Source: Phorcus lineatus (Eukaryota; Mollusca; Gastropoda; Trochida; Trochidae). Taken from it: a DNA stretch of 64,000 nucleotides. Shown here in pieces: positions 52,701-64,000 of this stretch. Numbering within the stretch: the first letter of the stretch is position 1; every line of letters begins with the position of its first letter. The DNA is taken from contig OV121097.1 of assembly GCA_921293015.1 (NCBI GenBank), positions 33,667,929 through 33,731,928 of the forward strand. Reading direction: 5' to 3'. Below the pieces are notes generated by a model. It did no database searches. It was not told the DNA's origin and saw only the letters and a list, made by a program, of their open reading frames with translations. The position numbers and the translations under genes were made by a program.

Positions 52701-54575
52701 CATATTGTTGTAGCGAGCGTGATAACTTTCTTAAAAATGCATATTTCTGAACCAAACTTTCATCAAATGTACATCACAATGTGTTCTATCGATTGAGCAA
52801 TAAAAAATTCCTGTCAGATTCTTGGTATGGGCTCCAGATTCGAGCTTAAACAGGTCCAGATAGCCGATTTTGACCAAAATCGCGGAAAAAGACTAAGTCG
52901 AAAATATGCATATTGTTGTAGCGAGCGTGATAACTTTCTTAAAAATGCATATTTCTAAACCAAACTTTCATCAAATGTACATTACAATGTGTTCTATCGA
53001 TTGAGCAATAAAAAATTCCTGTCAGATTCTTGGTATGGGCTCCAGATTCGAGCTTAAACAGGTCCACATAGCCGATTTTGACCAAAATCGCAGAAAAAGA
53101 CTAAGTCAAATATATGCATATTGTTGTAGCGAGCGTGATAACTTTCTTAAAAATGCATATTTCTAAACCAAACTTTCATCAAATGTACATCACAATGTGT
53201 TCTATCGATTGAGCAATAAACAATTCCTGTCAGATTCTTAATATGGGCTCCAGATTCGAGCTTAAACAGGTCCAGATAGCCGATTTTGACCAAAATCGCG
53301 GAAAAAGACTAAGTCGAATATATGCATATTGTTGTAGCGAGCGTGATAACTTTCTTAAAAATGCATATTTCTAAACCAAACTTTCATCAAATGTACATTA
53401 CAATGTGTTCTATCGATTGAGCAATAAAAAATTCCTGTCAGATTCTTGGTATGGGCTCCAGATTCGAGCTTAAACAGGTCCAGATAGCCGATTTTGACCA
53501 AAATCGCGGAACAAGACTAAGTCGAATATATGCATATTGTTGTAGCAAGCGTGATAACTTTCTTAAAAATGCATATTTCTGAACCAAACTTTCATCAAAT
53601 GTACATCACAATGTGTTCTATCGATTGAGCAATAAACAATTCCTGTCAGATTCTTGGTATGGGCTCCAGATTCGAGCTTAAACAGGTCCACATAGCCGAT
53701 TTTGACCAAAATCGCAGAAAAAGACTAAGTCAAATATATGCATATTGTTGTAGCGAGCGTGATAACTTTCTTAAAAATGCATATTTCTAAACCAAACTTT
53801 CATCAAATGTACATCACAATGTGTTCTATCGATTGAGCAATAAACAATTCCTGTCAGATTATTGGTATGGGCTCCAGATTCGAGCTTAAACAGGTCCACA
53901 TAGCCGATTTTGACCAAAATCGCGGAAAAAGACTAAGTCGAATATATGCATATTGTTGTAGCGAGCGTGATAACTTTCTTAAAAATGCATATTTCTAAAC
54001 CAAACTTTCATCAAATGTACATCACAATGTGTTCTATCGATTGAGCAATAAACAATTCCTGTCAGATTCTTGGTATGGGCTCCAGATTCGAGCTTAAACA
54101 GGTCCAGATAGCCGATTTTGACCAAAATCGCGGAAAAAGACTAAGTCGAATATATGCATATTGTTGTAGCGAGCGTGATAACTTTCTTAAAAATGCATAT
54201 TTCTAAACCAAACTTTCATCAAATGTACATCACAATGTGTTCTATCGATTGAGCAATAAACAATTCCTGTCAGATTATTGGTATGGGCTCCAGATTCGAG
54301 CTTAAACAGGTCCAGATAGCCGATTTTGACCAAAATCGCGGAAAAAGACTAAGTCGAAAATATGCATATTGTTGTAGCGAGCGTGATAACTTTCTTAAAA
54401 ATGCATATTTCTAAACCAAACTTTCATCAAATGTACATCACAATGTGTTCTATCGATTGAGCAATAAAACATTCCTGTCAGATTCTTGGTATGGGCTCCA
54501 GATTCGAGCTTAAACAGGTCCACATAGCCGATTTTGACCAAAATCGCGGAAAAAGACTAAGTCAAATATATGCAA
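43760..54575. repeat. 52-monomer segment (10,816 bp), tandem copy 2
   Basis: Directly adjacent second copy of 32944-43759. The right limit is GCAAATT at 54575, the partner of 43759. Past it, similarity to the start of the unit lasts only about 95 bp, until CAATAAAAAATT replaces CACTACGAATTT. Near-identity suggests a very recent unequal exchange, or an assembly duplication; sequence alone cannot tell these apart. Confidence 0.95.
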
Positions 54576-57500
54576 ATTGTTGTAGCGAGCGTGATAACTT
54601 TCTTAAAAATGCATATTTCTAAACCAAACTTTCATCAAATGTACATCACAATGTGTTCTATCGATTGAGCAATAAAAAATTCCTGTCAGATTCTTGGTAT
54701 GGGCTCCAGATTCGAGCTTAAACAGGTCCAGATAGCCGATTTTGACCAAAATCGCGGAAAAAGACTAAGTCGAAAATATGCATATTGTTGTAGCGAGCGT
54801 GATAACTTTCTTAAAAATGCATATTTCTAAACCAAACTTTTATCAAATGTACATTACAATGTGTTCTATCGATTGAGCAATAAAAAATTCCTGTCAGATT
54901 ATTGGTATGGGCTCCAGATTCGAGCTTAAACAGGTCCAGATAGCCGATTTTGACCAAAATCGCAGAAAAAGACTAAGTCGAATATATGCATATTGTTGTA
55001 GAGAGCGTGATAACTTTCTTAAAAATGCATATTTCTAAACCAAACTTTCATCAAATGTACATCACAATGTGTTCTATCGATTGAGCACTACGAATTTCCT
55101 GTCAGATTCTTGGTTTGGGCTCCAGATTTGAGCTTAAACAGGTCCAGATAGCCGATTTTGACCAAAATCGCAGAAAAAGACTAAGTCGAATATATGCATA
55201 TTGTTGTAGAGAGCGTGATAACTTTTTTAAAAATGCATATTTCTAAACCAAACTTTCATCAAATGTACATCACAATGTGTTCTATCGATTGAGCAATAAA
55301 AAATTCCTGTCAGATTCTTGGTATGGGGTCCAGATTCGAGCTTAAACAGGTCCAGATAGCCGATTTTGACCACAATCGCGGAAAAAGACTTAGTCGAAAA
55401 TATGCATATTGTTGTAGCGAGCGTGATAACTTTCTTAAAAATGCATATTTCTAAACCAAACTTTCATCAAATGTACATCATAATGTGTTCTATCGATTGA
55501 GCAATAAAAAATTCCTGTCAGATTCTTGGTATGGGCTCCAGATTCGAGCTTAAACAGGTCCAGATAGCCGATTTTGACCAAAATCGCAGAAAAAGACTAA
55601 GTCAAATATATGCATATTGTTGTAGCGAGCGTGATAACTTTCTTAAAAATGCATATTTCTAAACCAAACTTTCATCAAATGTACATCACAATGTGTTCTA
55701 TCGATTGAGCAATAAAAAATTCCTGTCAGATTCTTGGTATGGGCTCCAGATTCGAGCTTAAACAGGTCCAGATAGCCAATTTTGACCAAAATCGCGGAAA
55801 AAGACTAAGTCGAATATATGCATATTGTTGTAGCAAGCGTGATAACTTTCTTAAAAATGCATATTTCTAAACCAAACTTTCATCAAATGTACATCACAAT
55901 GTGTTCTATCGATTGAGCAATAAAAAATTCCTGTCAGATTCTTGGTATGGGCTCCAGATTCGAGCTTAAACAGGTCCAGATAGCCGATTTTGACCAAAAT
56001 CGCGGAAAAAGACTAAGTCGAATATATGCATATTGTTGTAGCGAGCGTGATAACTTTCTTAAAAATGCATATTTCTAAACCAAACTTTCATCAAATGTAC
56101 ATCACAATGTGTTCTATCGATTGAGCAATAAAAAATTCCTGTCAGATTCTTGGTATGGGCTCCAGATTCGAGCTTAAACAGGTCCACATAGCCGATTTTG
56201 ACCAAAATCGCAGAAAAAGACTAAGTCAAATATATGCATATTGTTGTAGCGAGCGTGATAACTTTCTTAAAAATGCATATTTCTAAACCAAACTTTCATC
56301 AAATGTACATCACAATGTGTTCTATCGATTGAGCAATAAACAATTCCTGTCAGATTCTTGGTATGGGCTCCAGATTCGAGCTTAAACAGGTCCAGATAGC
56401 CGATTTTGACCAAAATCGCGGAAAAAGACTAAGTCGAATATATGCATATTGTTGTAGCGAGCGTGATAACTTTCTTAAAAATGCATATTTCTAAACCAAA
56501 CTTTCATCAAATGTACATCACAATGTGTTCTATCGATTGAGCAATAAAAAATTCCTGTCAGATTCTTGGTATGGGCTCCAGATTCGAGCTTAAACAGGTC
56601 CACATAGCCGATTTTGACCAAAATCGCAGAAAAAGACTAAGTCAAATATATGCATATTGTTGTAGCGAGCGTGATAACTTTCTTAAAAATGCATATTTCT
56701 AAACCAAACTTTCATCAAATGTACATCACAATGTGTTCTATCGATAGAGCAATAAAAAATTCCTGTCAGATTATTAATATGGGCTCCAGATTCGAGCTTA
56801 AACAGGTCCAGATAGCCGATTTTGACCAAAATCGCGGAAAAAGACTAAGTCGAATATATGCATATTGTTGTAGCGAGCGTGATAACTTTCTTAAAAATGC
56901 ATATTTCTGAACCAAACTTTCATCAAATGTACATCACAATGTGTTCTATCGATTGAGCACTACGAATTTCCTGTCAGATTCTTGGTTTGGGCTCCAGATT
57001 TGAGCTTAAACAGGTCCAGATAGCCGATTTTGACCAAAATCGCAGAAAAAGACTAAGTCGAATATATGCATATTGTTGTAGAGAGCGTGATAACTTTCTT
57101 AAAAATGCATATTTCTAAACCAAACTTTCATCAAATGTACATCACAATGTGTTCTATCGATTGAGCAATAAAAAATTCCTGTCAGATTCTTGGTATGGGG
57201 TCCAGATTCGAGCTTAAACAGGTCCAGATAGCCGATTTTGACCAAAATCGCAGAAAAAGACTAAGTCGAATATATGCATATTGTTGTAGCGAGCGTGATA
57301 ACTTTCTTAAAAATGCATATTTCTAAACCAAACTTTCATCAAATGTACATCACAATGTGTTCTATCGATTGAGCAATAAAAAATTCCTGTCAGATTCTTG
57401 GTATGGGCTCCAGATTCGAGCTTAAACAGGTCCAGATAGCCGATTTTGACCAAAATCGCGGAAAAAGACTAAGTCGAATATATGCATATTGTTGTAGCGA

Positions 57501-58246
57501 GCGTGATAACTTTCTTAAAAATGCATATTTCTAAACCAAACTTTCATCAAATGTACATCACAATGTGTTCTATCGATTGAGCAATAAAAAATTCCTGTCA
57601 GATTCTTGGTATGGGCTCCAGATTCGAGCTTAAACAGGTCCAGATAGCCGATTTTGACCAAAATCGCAGAAAAAGACTAAGTCAAATATATGCATATTGT
57701 TGTAGCGAGCGTGATAACTTTCTTAAAAATGCATATTTCTAAACCAAACTTTCATCAAATGTACATCACAATGTGTTCTATCGATTGAGCAATAAAAAAT
57801 TCCTGTCAGATTCTTGGTATGGGCTCCAGATTCGAGCTTAAACAGGTCCAGATAGCCAATTTTGACCAAAATCGCAGAAAAAGACTAAGTCAAATATATG
57901 CATATTGTTGTAGCGAGCGTGATAACTTTCTTAAAAATGCATATTTCTAAACCAAACTTTCATCAAATGTACATCACAATGTGTTCTATCGATTGAGCAA
58001 TAAAAAATTCCTGTCAGATTCTTGGTATGGGCTCCAGATTCGAGCTTAAACAGGTCCACATAGCCGATTTTGACCAAAATCGCAGAAAAAGACTAAGTCA
58101 AATATATGCATATTGTTGTAGCGAGCGTGATAACTTTCTTAAAAATGCATATTTCTAAACCAAACTTTCATCAAATGTACATCACAATGTGTTCTATCGA
58201 TTGAGCAATAAACAATTCCTGTCAGATTCTTGGTATGGGCTCCAGA
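54576..58246. repeat. Mixed satellite monomers after the 52-monomer duplication
   Basis: About 17.6 monomers. GAGAGCG copies lie near 54999, 55207 and 57079. The stretch 55335-56166 carries GACTTAGTCGAAAAT with CATAATGTG, matching the later four-monomer repeat at 61367. The stretch 56375-56940 is a partial member of the nine-monomer series (ATTATTAATATGGG at 56771). A TATGGGGTCC change occurs near 55325 and 57197. No gene is seen. Confidence 0.83.
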
Positions 58247-61200
58247 TTCGAGCTTAAACAGGTCCAGATAGCCGATTTTGACCAAAATCGCGGAAAAAGA
58301 CTAAGTCGAATATATGCATATTGTTGTAGCGAGCGTGATAACTTTCTTAAAAATGCATATTTCTAAACCAAACTTTCATCAAATGTACATCACAATGTGT
58401 TCTATCGATTGAGCAATAAAAAATTCCTGTCAGATTCTTGGTATGGGCTCCAGATTCGAGCTTAAACAGGTCCACATAGCCGATTTTGACCAAAATCGCA
58501 GAAAAAGACTAAGTCAAATATATGCATATTGTTGTAGCGAGCGTGATAACTTTCTTAAAAATGCATATTTCTAAACCAAACTTTCATCAAATGTACATCA
58601 CAATGTGTTCTATCGATTGAGCAATAAAAAATTCCTGTCAGATTATTAATATGGGCTCCAGATTCGAGCTTAAACAGGTCCAGATAGCCGATTTTGACCA
58701 AAATCGCGGAAAAAGACTAAGTCGAATATATGCATATTGTTGTAGCGAGCGTGATAACTTTCTTAAAAATGCATATTTCTGAACCAAACTTTCATCAAAT
58801 GTACATCACAATGTGTTCTATCGATTGAGCAATAAAAAATTCCTGTCAGATTCTTAATATGGGCTCCAGATTCGAGCTTAAACAGGTCCAGATAGCCGAT
58901 TTTGACCAAAATCGCGGAAAAAGACTAAGTCGAATATATGCATATTGTTGTAGCGAGCGTGATAACTTTCTTAAAAATGCATATTTCTAAACCAAACTTT
59001 CATCAAATGTACATCACAATGTGTTCTATCGATTGAGCAATAAAAAATTCCTGTCAGATTCTTGGTATGGGCTCCAGATTCGAGCTTAAACAGGTCCAGA
59101 TAGCCGATTTTGACCAAAATCGCGGAAAAAGACTAAGTCGAATATATGCATATTGTTGTAGCGAGCGTGATAACTTTCTTAAAAATGCATATTTCTAAAC
59201 CAAACTTTCATCAAATGTACATCACAATGTGTTCTATCGATTGAGCAATAAAAAATTCCTGTCAGATTCTTGGTATGGGCTCCAGATTCGAGCTTAAACA
59301 GGTCCAGATAGCCGATTTTGACCAAAATCGCGGAACAAGACTAAGTCGAATATATACATATTGTTGTAGCAAGCGTGATAACTTTCTTAAAAATGCATAT
59401 TTCTAAACCAAACTTTCATCAAATGTACATCACAATGTGTTCTATCGATTGAGCAATAAACAATTCCTGTCAGATTCTTGGTATGGGCTCCAGATTCGAG
59501 CTTAAACAGGTCCACATGGCCGATTTTGACCAAAATCGCAGAAAAAGACTAAGTCGAATATATGCATATTGTTGTAGCAAGCGTGATAACTTTCTTAAAA
59601 ATGCATATTTCTAAACCAAACTTTCATCAAATGTACATCACAATGTGTTCTATCGATTGAGCAATAAAAAATTCCTGTCAGATTCTTGGTATGGGCTCCA
59701 GATTCGAGCTTAAACAGGTCCAGATAGCCGATTTTGACCAAAATCGCGGAAAAAGAGTAAGTCGAATATATGCATATTGTTGTAGCGAGCGTGATAACTT
59801 TCTTAAAAATGCATATTTCTAAACCAAACTTTCATCAAATGTACATCACAATGTGTTCTATCGATTGAGCAATAAACAATTCCTGTCAGATTCTTGGTAT
59901 GGGCTCCAGATTCGAGCTTAAACAGGTCCACATGGCCGATTTTGACCAAAATCGCAGAAAAAGACTAAGTCGAATATATGCATATTGTTGTAGCAAGCGT
60001 GATAACTTTCTTAAAAATGCATATTTCTAAACCAAACTTTCATCAAATGTACATCACAATGTGTTCTATCGATTGAGCAATAAAAAATTCCTGTCAGATT
60101 CTTGGTATGGGCTCCAGATTCGAGCTTAAACAGGTCCAGATAGCCGATTTTGACCAAAATCGCGGAAAAAGACTAAGTCGAATATATGCATATTGTTGTA
60201 GCGAGCGTGATAACTTTCTTAAAAATGCATATTTCTAAACCAAACTTTCATCAAATGTACATCACAATGTGTTCTATCGATTGAGCAATAAAAAATTCCT
60301 GTCAGATTCTTGGTATGGGCTCCAGATTCGAGCTTAAACAGGTCCACATAGCCGATTTTGACCAAAATCGCAGAAAAAGACTAAGTCAAATATATGCATA
60401 TTGTTGTAGCGAGCGTGATAACTTTCTTAAAAATGCATATTTCTAAACCAAACTTTCATCAAATGTACATCACAATGTGTTCTATCGATTGAGCAATAAA
60501 AAATTCCTGTCAGATTATTAATATGGGCTCCAGATTCGAGCTTAAACAGGTCCAGATAGCCGATTTTGACCAAAATCGCGGAAAAAGACTAAGTCGAATA
60601 TATGCATATTGTTGTAGCGAGCGTGATAACTTTCTTAAAAATGCATATTTCTGAACCAAACTTTCATCAAATGTACATCACAATGTGTTCTATCGATTGA
60701 GCAATAAAAAATTCCTGTCAGATTCTTAATATGGGCTCCAGATTCGAGCTTAAACAGGTCCAGATAGCCGATTTTGACCAAAATCGCGGAAAAAGACTAA
60801 GTCGAATATATGCATATTGTTGTAGCGAGCGTGATAACTTTCTTAAAAATGCATATTTCTAAACCAAACTTTCATCAAATGTACATCACAATGTGTTCTA
60901 TCGATTGAGCAATAAAAAATTCCTGTCAGATTCTTGGTATGGGCTCCAGATTCGAGCTTAAACAGGTCCAGATAGCCGATTTTGACCAAAATCGCGGAAA
61001 AAGACTAAGTCGAATATATGCATATTGTTGTAGAGAGCGTGATAACTTTCTTAAAAATGCATATTTCTAAACCAAACTTTCATCAAATGTACATCACAAT
61101 GTGTTCTATCGATTGAGCAATAAAAAATTCCTGTCAGATTCTTGGTATGGGCTCCAGATTCGAGCTTAAACAGGTCCAGATAGCCGATTTTGACCAAAAT

Positions 61201-61366
61201 CGCGGAACAAGACTAAGTCGAATATATACATATTGTTGTAGCAAGCGTGATAACTTTCTTAAAAATGCATATTTCTAAACCAAACTTTCATCAAATGTAC
61301 ATCACAATGTGTTCTATCGATTGAGCAATAAACAATTCCTGTCAGATTATTGGTATGGGCTCCAGA
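58247..61366. repeat. Nine-monomer-offset repeat (1872 bp)
   Basis: The stretch 58247-59494 resembles 60119-61366 at 1872 bp: ATTATTAATATGGG (58641 and 60513), CTGAACC with CTTAATATGGG, and GGAACAAG with ATATACATATT (59341 and 61213). An earlier partial member has ATTATTAATATGGG at 56769. Between the copies, monomers 59495 and 59911 share the rare CACATGGCC with AAGCGTG, a two-monomer repeat. Confidence 0.82.
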
Positions 61367-63030
61367 TTCGAGCTTAAACAGGTCCAGATAGCCGATTTTG
61401 ACCAAAATCGCGGAAAAAGACTTAGTCGAAAATATGCATATTGTTGTAGCGAGCGTGATAACTTTCTTAAAAATGCATATTTCTAAACCAAACTTTCATC
61501 AAATGTACATCATAATGTGTTCTATCGATTGAGCAATAAAAAATTCCTGTCAGATTCTTGGTATGGGCTCCAGATTCGAGCTTAAACAGGTCCAGATAGC
61601 CGATTTTGACCAAAATCGCAGAAAAAGACTAAGTCAAATATATGCATATTGTTGTAGCGAGCGTGATAACTTTCTTAAAAATGCATATTTCTAAACCAAA
61701 CTTTCATCAAATGTACATCACAATGTGTTCTATCGATTGAGCAATAAAAAATTCCTGTCAGATTCTTGGTATGGGCTCCAGATTCGAGCTTAAACAGGTC
61801 CAGATAGCCGATTTTGACCAAAATCGCGGAAAAAGACTAAGTCGAATATATGCATATTGTTGTAGCAAGCGTGATAACTTTCTTAAAAATGCATATTTCT
61901 AAACCAAACTTTCATCAAATGTACATCACAATGTGTTCTATCGATTGAGCAATAAAAAATTCCTGTCAGATTCTTGGTATGGGCTCTAGATTCGAGCTTA
62001 AACAGGTCCAGATAGCCGATTTTGACCAAAATCGCGGAAAAAGACTAAGTCGAATATATGCATATTGTTGTAGCGAGCGTGATAACTTTCTTAAAAATGC
62101 ATATTTCTAAACCAAACTTTCATCAAATGTACATCACAATGTGTTCTATCGATTGAGCAATAAACAATTCCTGTCAGATTATTGGTATGGGCTCCAGATT
62201 CGAGCTTAAACAGGTCCAGATAGCCGATTTTGACCAAAATCGCGGAAAAAGACTTAGTCGAAAATATGCATATTGTTGTAGCGAGCGTGATAACTTTCTT
62301 AAAAATGCATATTTCTAAACCAAACTTTCATCAAATGTACATCATAATGTGTTCTATCGATTGAGCAATAAAAAATTCCTGTCAGATTCTTGGTATGGGC
62401 TCCAGATTCGAGCTTAAACAGGTCCAGATAGCCGATTTTGACCAAAATCGCAGAAAAAGACTAAGTCAAATATATGCATATTGTTGTAGCGAGCGTGATA
62501 ACTTTCTTAAAAATGCATATTTCTAAACCAAACTTTCATCAAATGTACATCACAATGTGTTCTATCGATTGAGCAATAAAAAATTCCTGTCAGATTCTTG
62601 GTATGGGCTCCAGATTCGAGCTTAAACAGGTCCAGATAGCCGATTTTGACCAAAATCGCGGAAAAAGACTAAGTCGAATATATGCATATTGTTGTAGCAA
62701 GCGTGATAACTTTCTTAAAAATGCATATTTCTAAACCAAACTTTCATCAAATGTACATCACAATGTGTTCTATCGATTGAGCAATAAAAAATTCCTGTCA
62801 GATTATTGGTATGGGCTCCAGATTCGAGCTTAAACAGGTCCAGATAGCCGATTTTGACCAAAATCGCGGAAAAAGACTAAGTCGAATATATGCATATTGT
62901 TGTAGCGAGCGTGATAACTTTCTTAAAAATGCATATTTCTAAACCAAACTTTCATCAAATGTACATCACAATGTGTTCTATCGATTGAGCAATAAAAAAT
63001 TCCTGTCAGATTCTTGGTATGGGCTCCAGA
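61367..63030. repeat. Four-monomer higher-order repeat, two tandem copies
   Basis: Monomers 61367, 61575, 61783 and 61991 match 62199, 62407, 62615 and 62823 at 832 bp. Marks are GACTTAGTCGAAAAT with CATAATGTG (61513 and 62345), then CGCAG with GTCAAAT, then AAGCGTG. A private GGCTCTAGATTC near 61983 adds an XbaI site. A related block lies at 55335-56166. Confidence 0.84.
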
Positions 63031-63862
63031 TTCGAGCTTAAACAGGTCCACATAGCCGATTTTGACCAAAATCGCAGAAAAAGACTAAGTCAAATATATG
63101 CATATTGTTGTAGCGAGCGTGATAACTTTCTTAAAAATGCATATTTCTAAACCAAACTTTCATCAAATGTACATCACAATGTGTTCTATCGATTGAGCAA
63201 TAAAAAATTCCTGTCAGATTCTTGGTATGGGCTCCAGATTCGAGCTTAAACAGGTCCAGATAGCCGATTTTGACCAAAATCGCGGAACAAGACTAAATCG
63301 AATATATACATATTGTTGTAGCAAGCGTGATAACTTTCTTAAAAATGCATATTTCTAAACCAAACTTTCATCAAATGTACATCACAATGTGTTCTATCGA
63401 TTGAGCAATAAACAATTCCTGTCAGATTCTTGGTATGGGCTCCAGATTCGAGCTTAAACAGGTCCACATAGCCGATTTTGACCAAAATCGCAGAAAAAGA
63501 CTAAGTCAAATATATGCATATTGTTGTAGCGAGCGTGATAACTTTCTTAAAAATGCATATTTCTAAACCAAACTTTCATCAAATGTACATCACAATGTGT
63601 TCTATCGATTGAGCAATAAACAATTCCTGTCAGATTATTGGTATGGGCTCCAGATTCGAGCTTAAACAGGTCCAGATAGCCGATTTTGACCAAAATCGCG
63701 GAAAAAGACTAAGTCGAATATATGCATATTGTTGTAGCGAGCGTGATAACTTTCTTAAAAATGCATATTTCTAAACCAAACTTTCATCAAATGTACATCA
63801 CAATGTGTTCTATCGATTGAGCAATAAAAAATTCCTGTCAGATTCTTGGTATGGGCTCCAGA
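63031..63862. repeat. Last four complete monomers
   Basis: Ordinary copies of the satellite. Monomer 63239 has GGAACAAG with ATATACATATT and AAGCGTG, as at 59287 and 61159, plus a private CTAAATCG. The array has not ended here. Confidence 0.85.
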
Positions 63863-64000
63863 TTCGAGCTTAAACAGGTCCACATAGCCGATTTTGACCA
63901 AAATCGCAGAAAAAGACTAAGTCAAATATATGCATATTGTTGTAGCGAGCGTGATAACTTTCTTAAAAATACATATTTCTAAACCAAACTTTCATCAAAT
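63863..64000. repeat. Partial monomer cut by the window edge
   Basis: The first 138 bases of a 208-bp monomer with CCACATAGCC, CGCAG, GTCAAAT and a private AAATACATATT change. The array continues beyond the window. The left edge begins exactly at the chosen monomer start, so the array very probably extends that way too. Confidence 0.95.

Larger units (their letters stand above)
1..64000. repeat. Satellite DNA array, 208-bp monomer, about 307.7 copies
   Basis: The whole window is a head-to-tail array of a 208-bp unit. Starts of TTCGAGCTTAAACAGG fall at 1, 209 and 417, and after one 6-bp insertion at 1671 + 208k (checked at 1879, 14983, 21223, 25383, 33079 and 63863). Every copy lies in the same orientation, and copies differ by only a few substitutions. 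No unique sequence, mobile element or gene interrupts it. Uniform direction, fixed period and nested multi-monomer duplications are typical of eukaryotic centromeric or pericentromeric satellites kept alike by unequal exchange. The centromere role is inference. The family is not one I recognise, and the strand given is arbitrary. Confidence 0.98.

Noticed and set aside
43760-54575. Calling the 52-monomer duplication a certain biological event
   Set aside because: Long near-identical tandem satellite copies are a known weak point of assemblies. Without reads I report it as seen in the sequence only.
1-64000. CRISPR array
   Set aside because: Units are near-identical over all 208 bp. There are no short repeats separated by unique spacers and no cas genes.
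1-64000. 5S rRNA, tRNA, snRNA or histone tandem cluster
   Set aside because: I see no tRNA-like A/B boxes, no 5S internal control region and no long open frame in the monomer.
1-64000. Telomeric repeat or rDNA spacer
   Set aside because: No short telomere-type hexamer runs and no rRNA coding sequence or promoter at either edge.
1-64000. Assignment to a named satellite family or species
   Set aside because: I do not recognise the monomer, and composition and period alone do not identify a lineage. A repeat database search with one monomer would be decisive.

Overview
The window is one uninterrupted block of satellite DNA. It holds about 307 complete head-to-tail copies of a 208-bp monomer plus a partial copy at the right edge, all in one orientation. 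I see no gene, RNA gene, transposon, CRISPR array or unique sequence. Monomer starts (reading from TTCGAGCTTAAACAGG) fall at 1, 209, 417 and so on to 1457. One monomer there is 6 bp too long, and from then on every start equals 1671 + 208k to the end, the last being 63863. The period therefore holds exactly over 62 kb. G+C of the first monomer is about 37% by hand count.

This architecture (long homogeneous tandem array, nucleosome-scale unit, nested multi-monomer duplications) is that of a eukaryotic centromeric or pericentromeric satellite. I do not recognise the family and cannot name the organism. The four commonest CpG-associated variants are all CpG transitions, which hints at past cytosine methylation.

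Layout: 1-5206, a 10-monomer-offset duplication and a 5-monomer tandem pair; 5207-6454, mixed monomers; 6455-9782, an 8-monomer tandem pair; 9783-12070, mixed; 12071-13526, a 4-monomer repeat; 13640-22110, two copies of a 2.2-2.4 kb block about 6 kb apart with a 1.36 kb block repeated between them; 22471-24342, a trimer repeated three times; 24343-28439, mixed, with a 29-bp micro-inversion and a dimer pair; 28440-31351, a 7-monomer tandem pair; 31352-32943, mixed, with a second identical micro-inversion; 32944-54575, a 52-monomer (10,816 bp) tandem duplication in which I found one substitution; 54576-64000, mosaics of 4- and 9-monomer blocks.

Nothing here works together as genes. The information lies in the hierarchy: monomer, then short higher-order units (2 to 10 monomers), then larger segments (29, 36 and 52 monomers). 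Each level copies the variants of the level below. The few short open reading frames are by-products of single substitutions that remove stop codons from the repeat.
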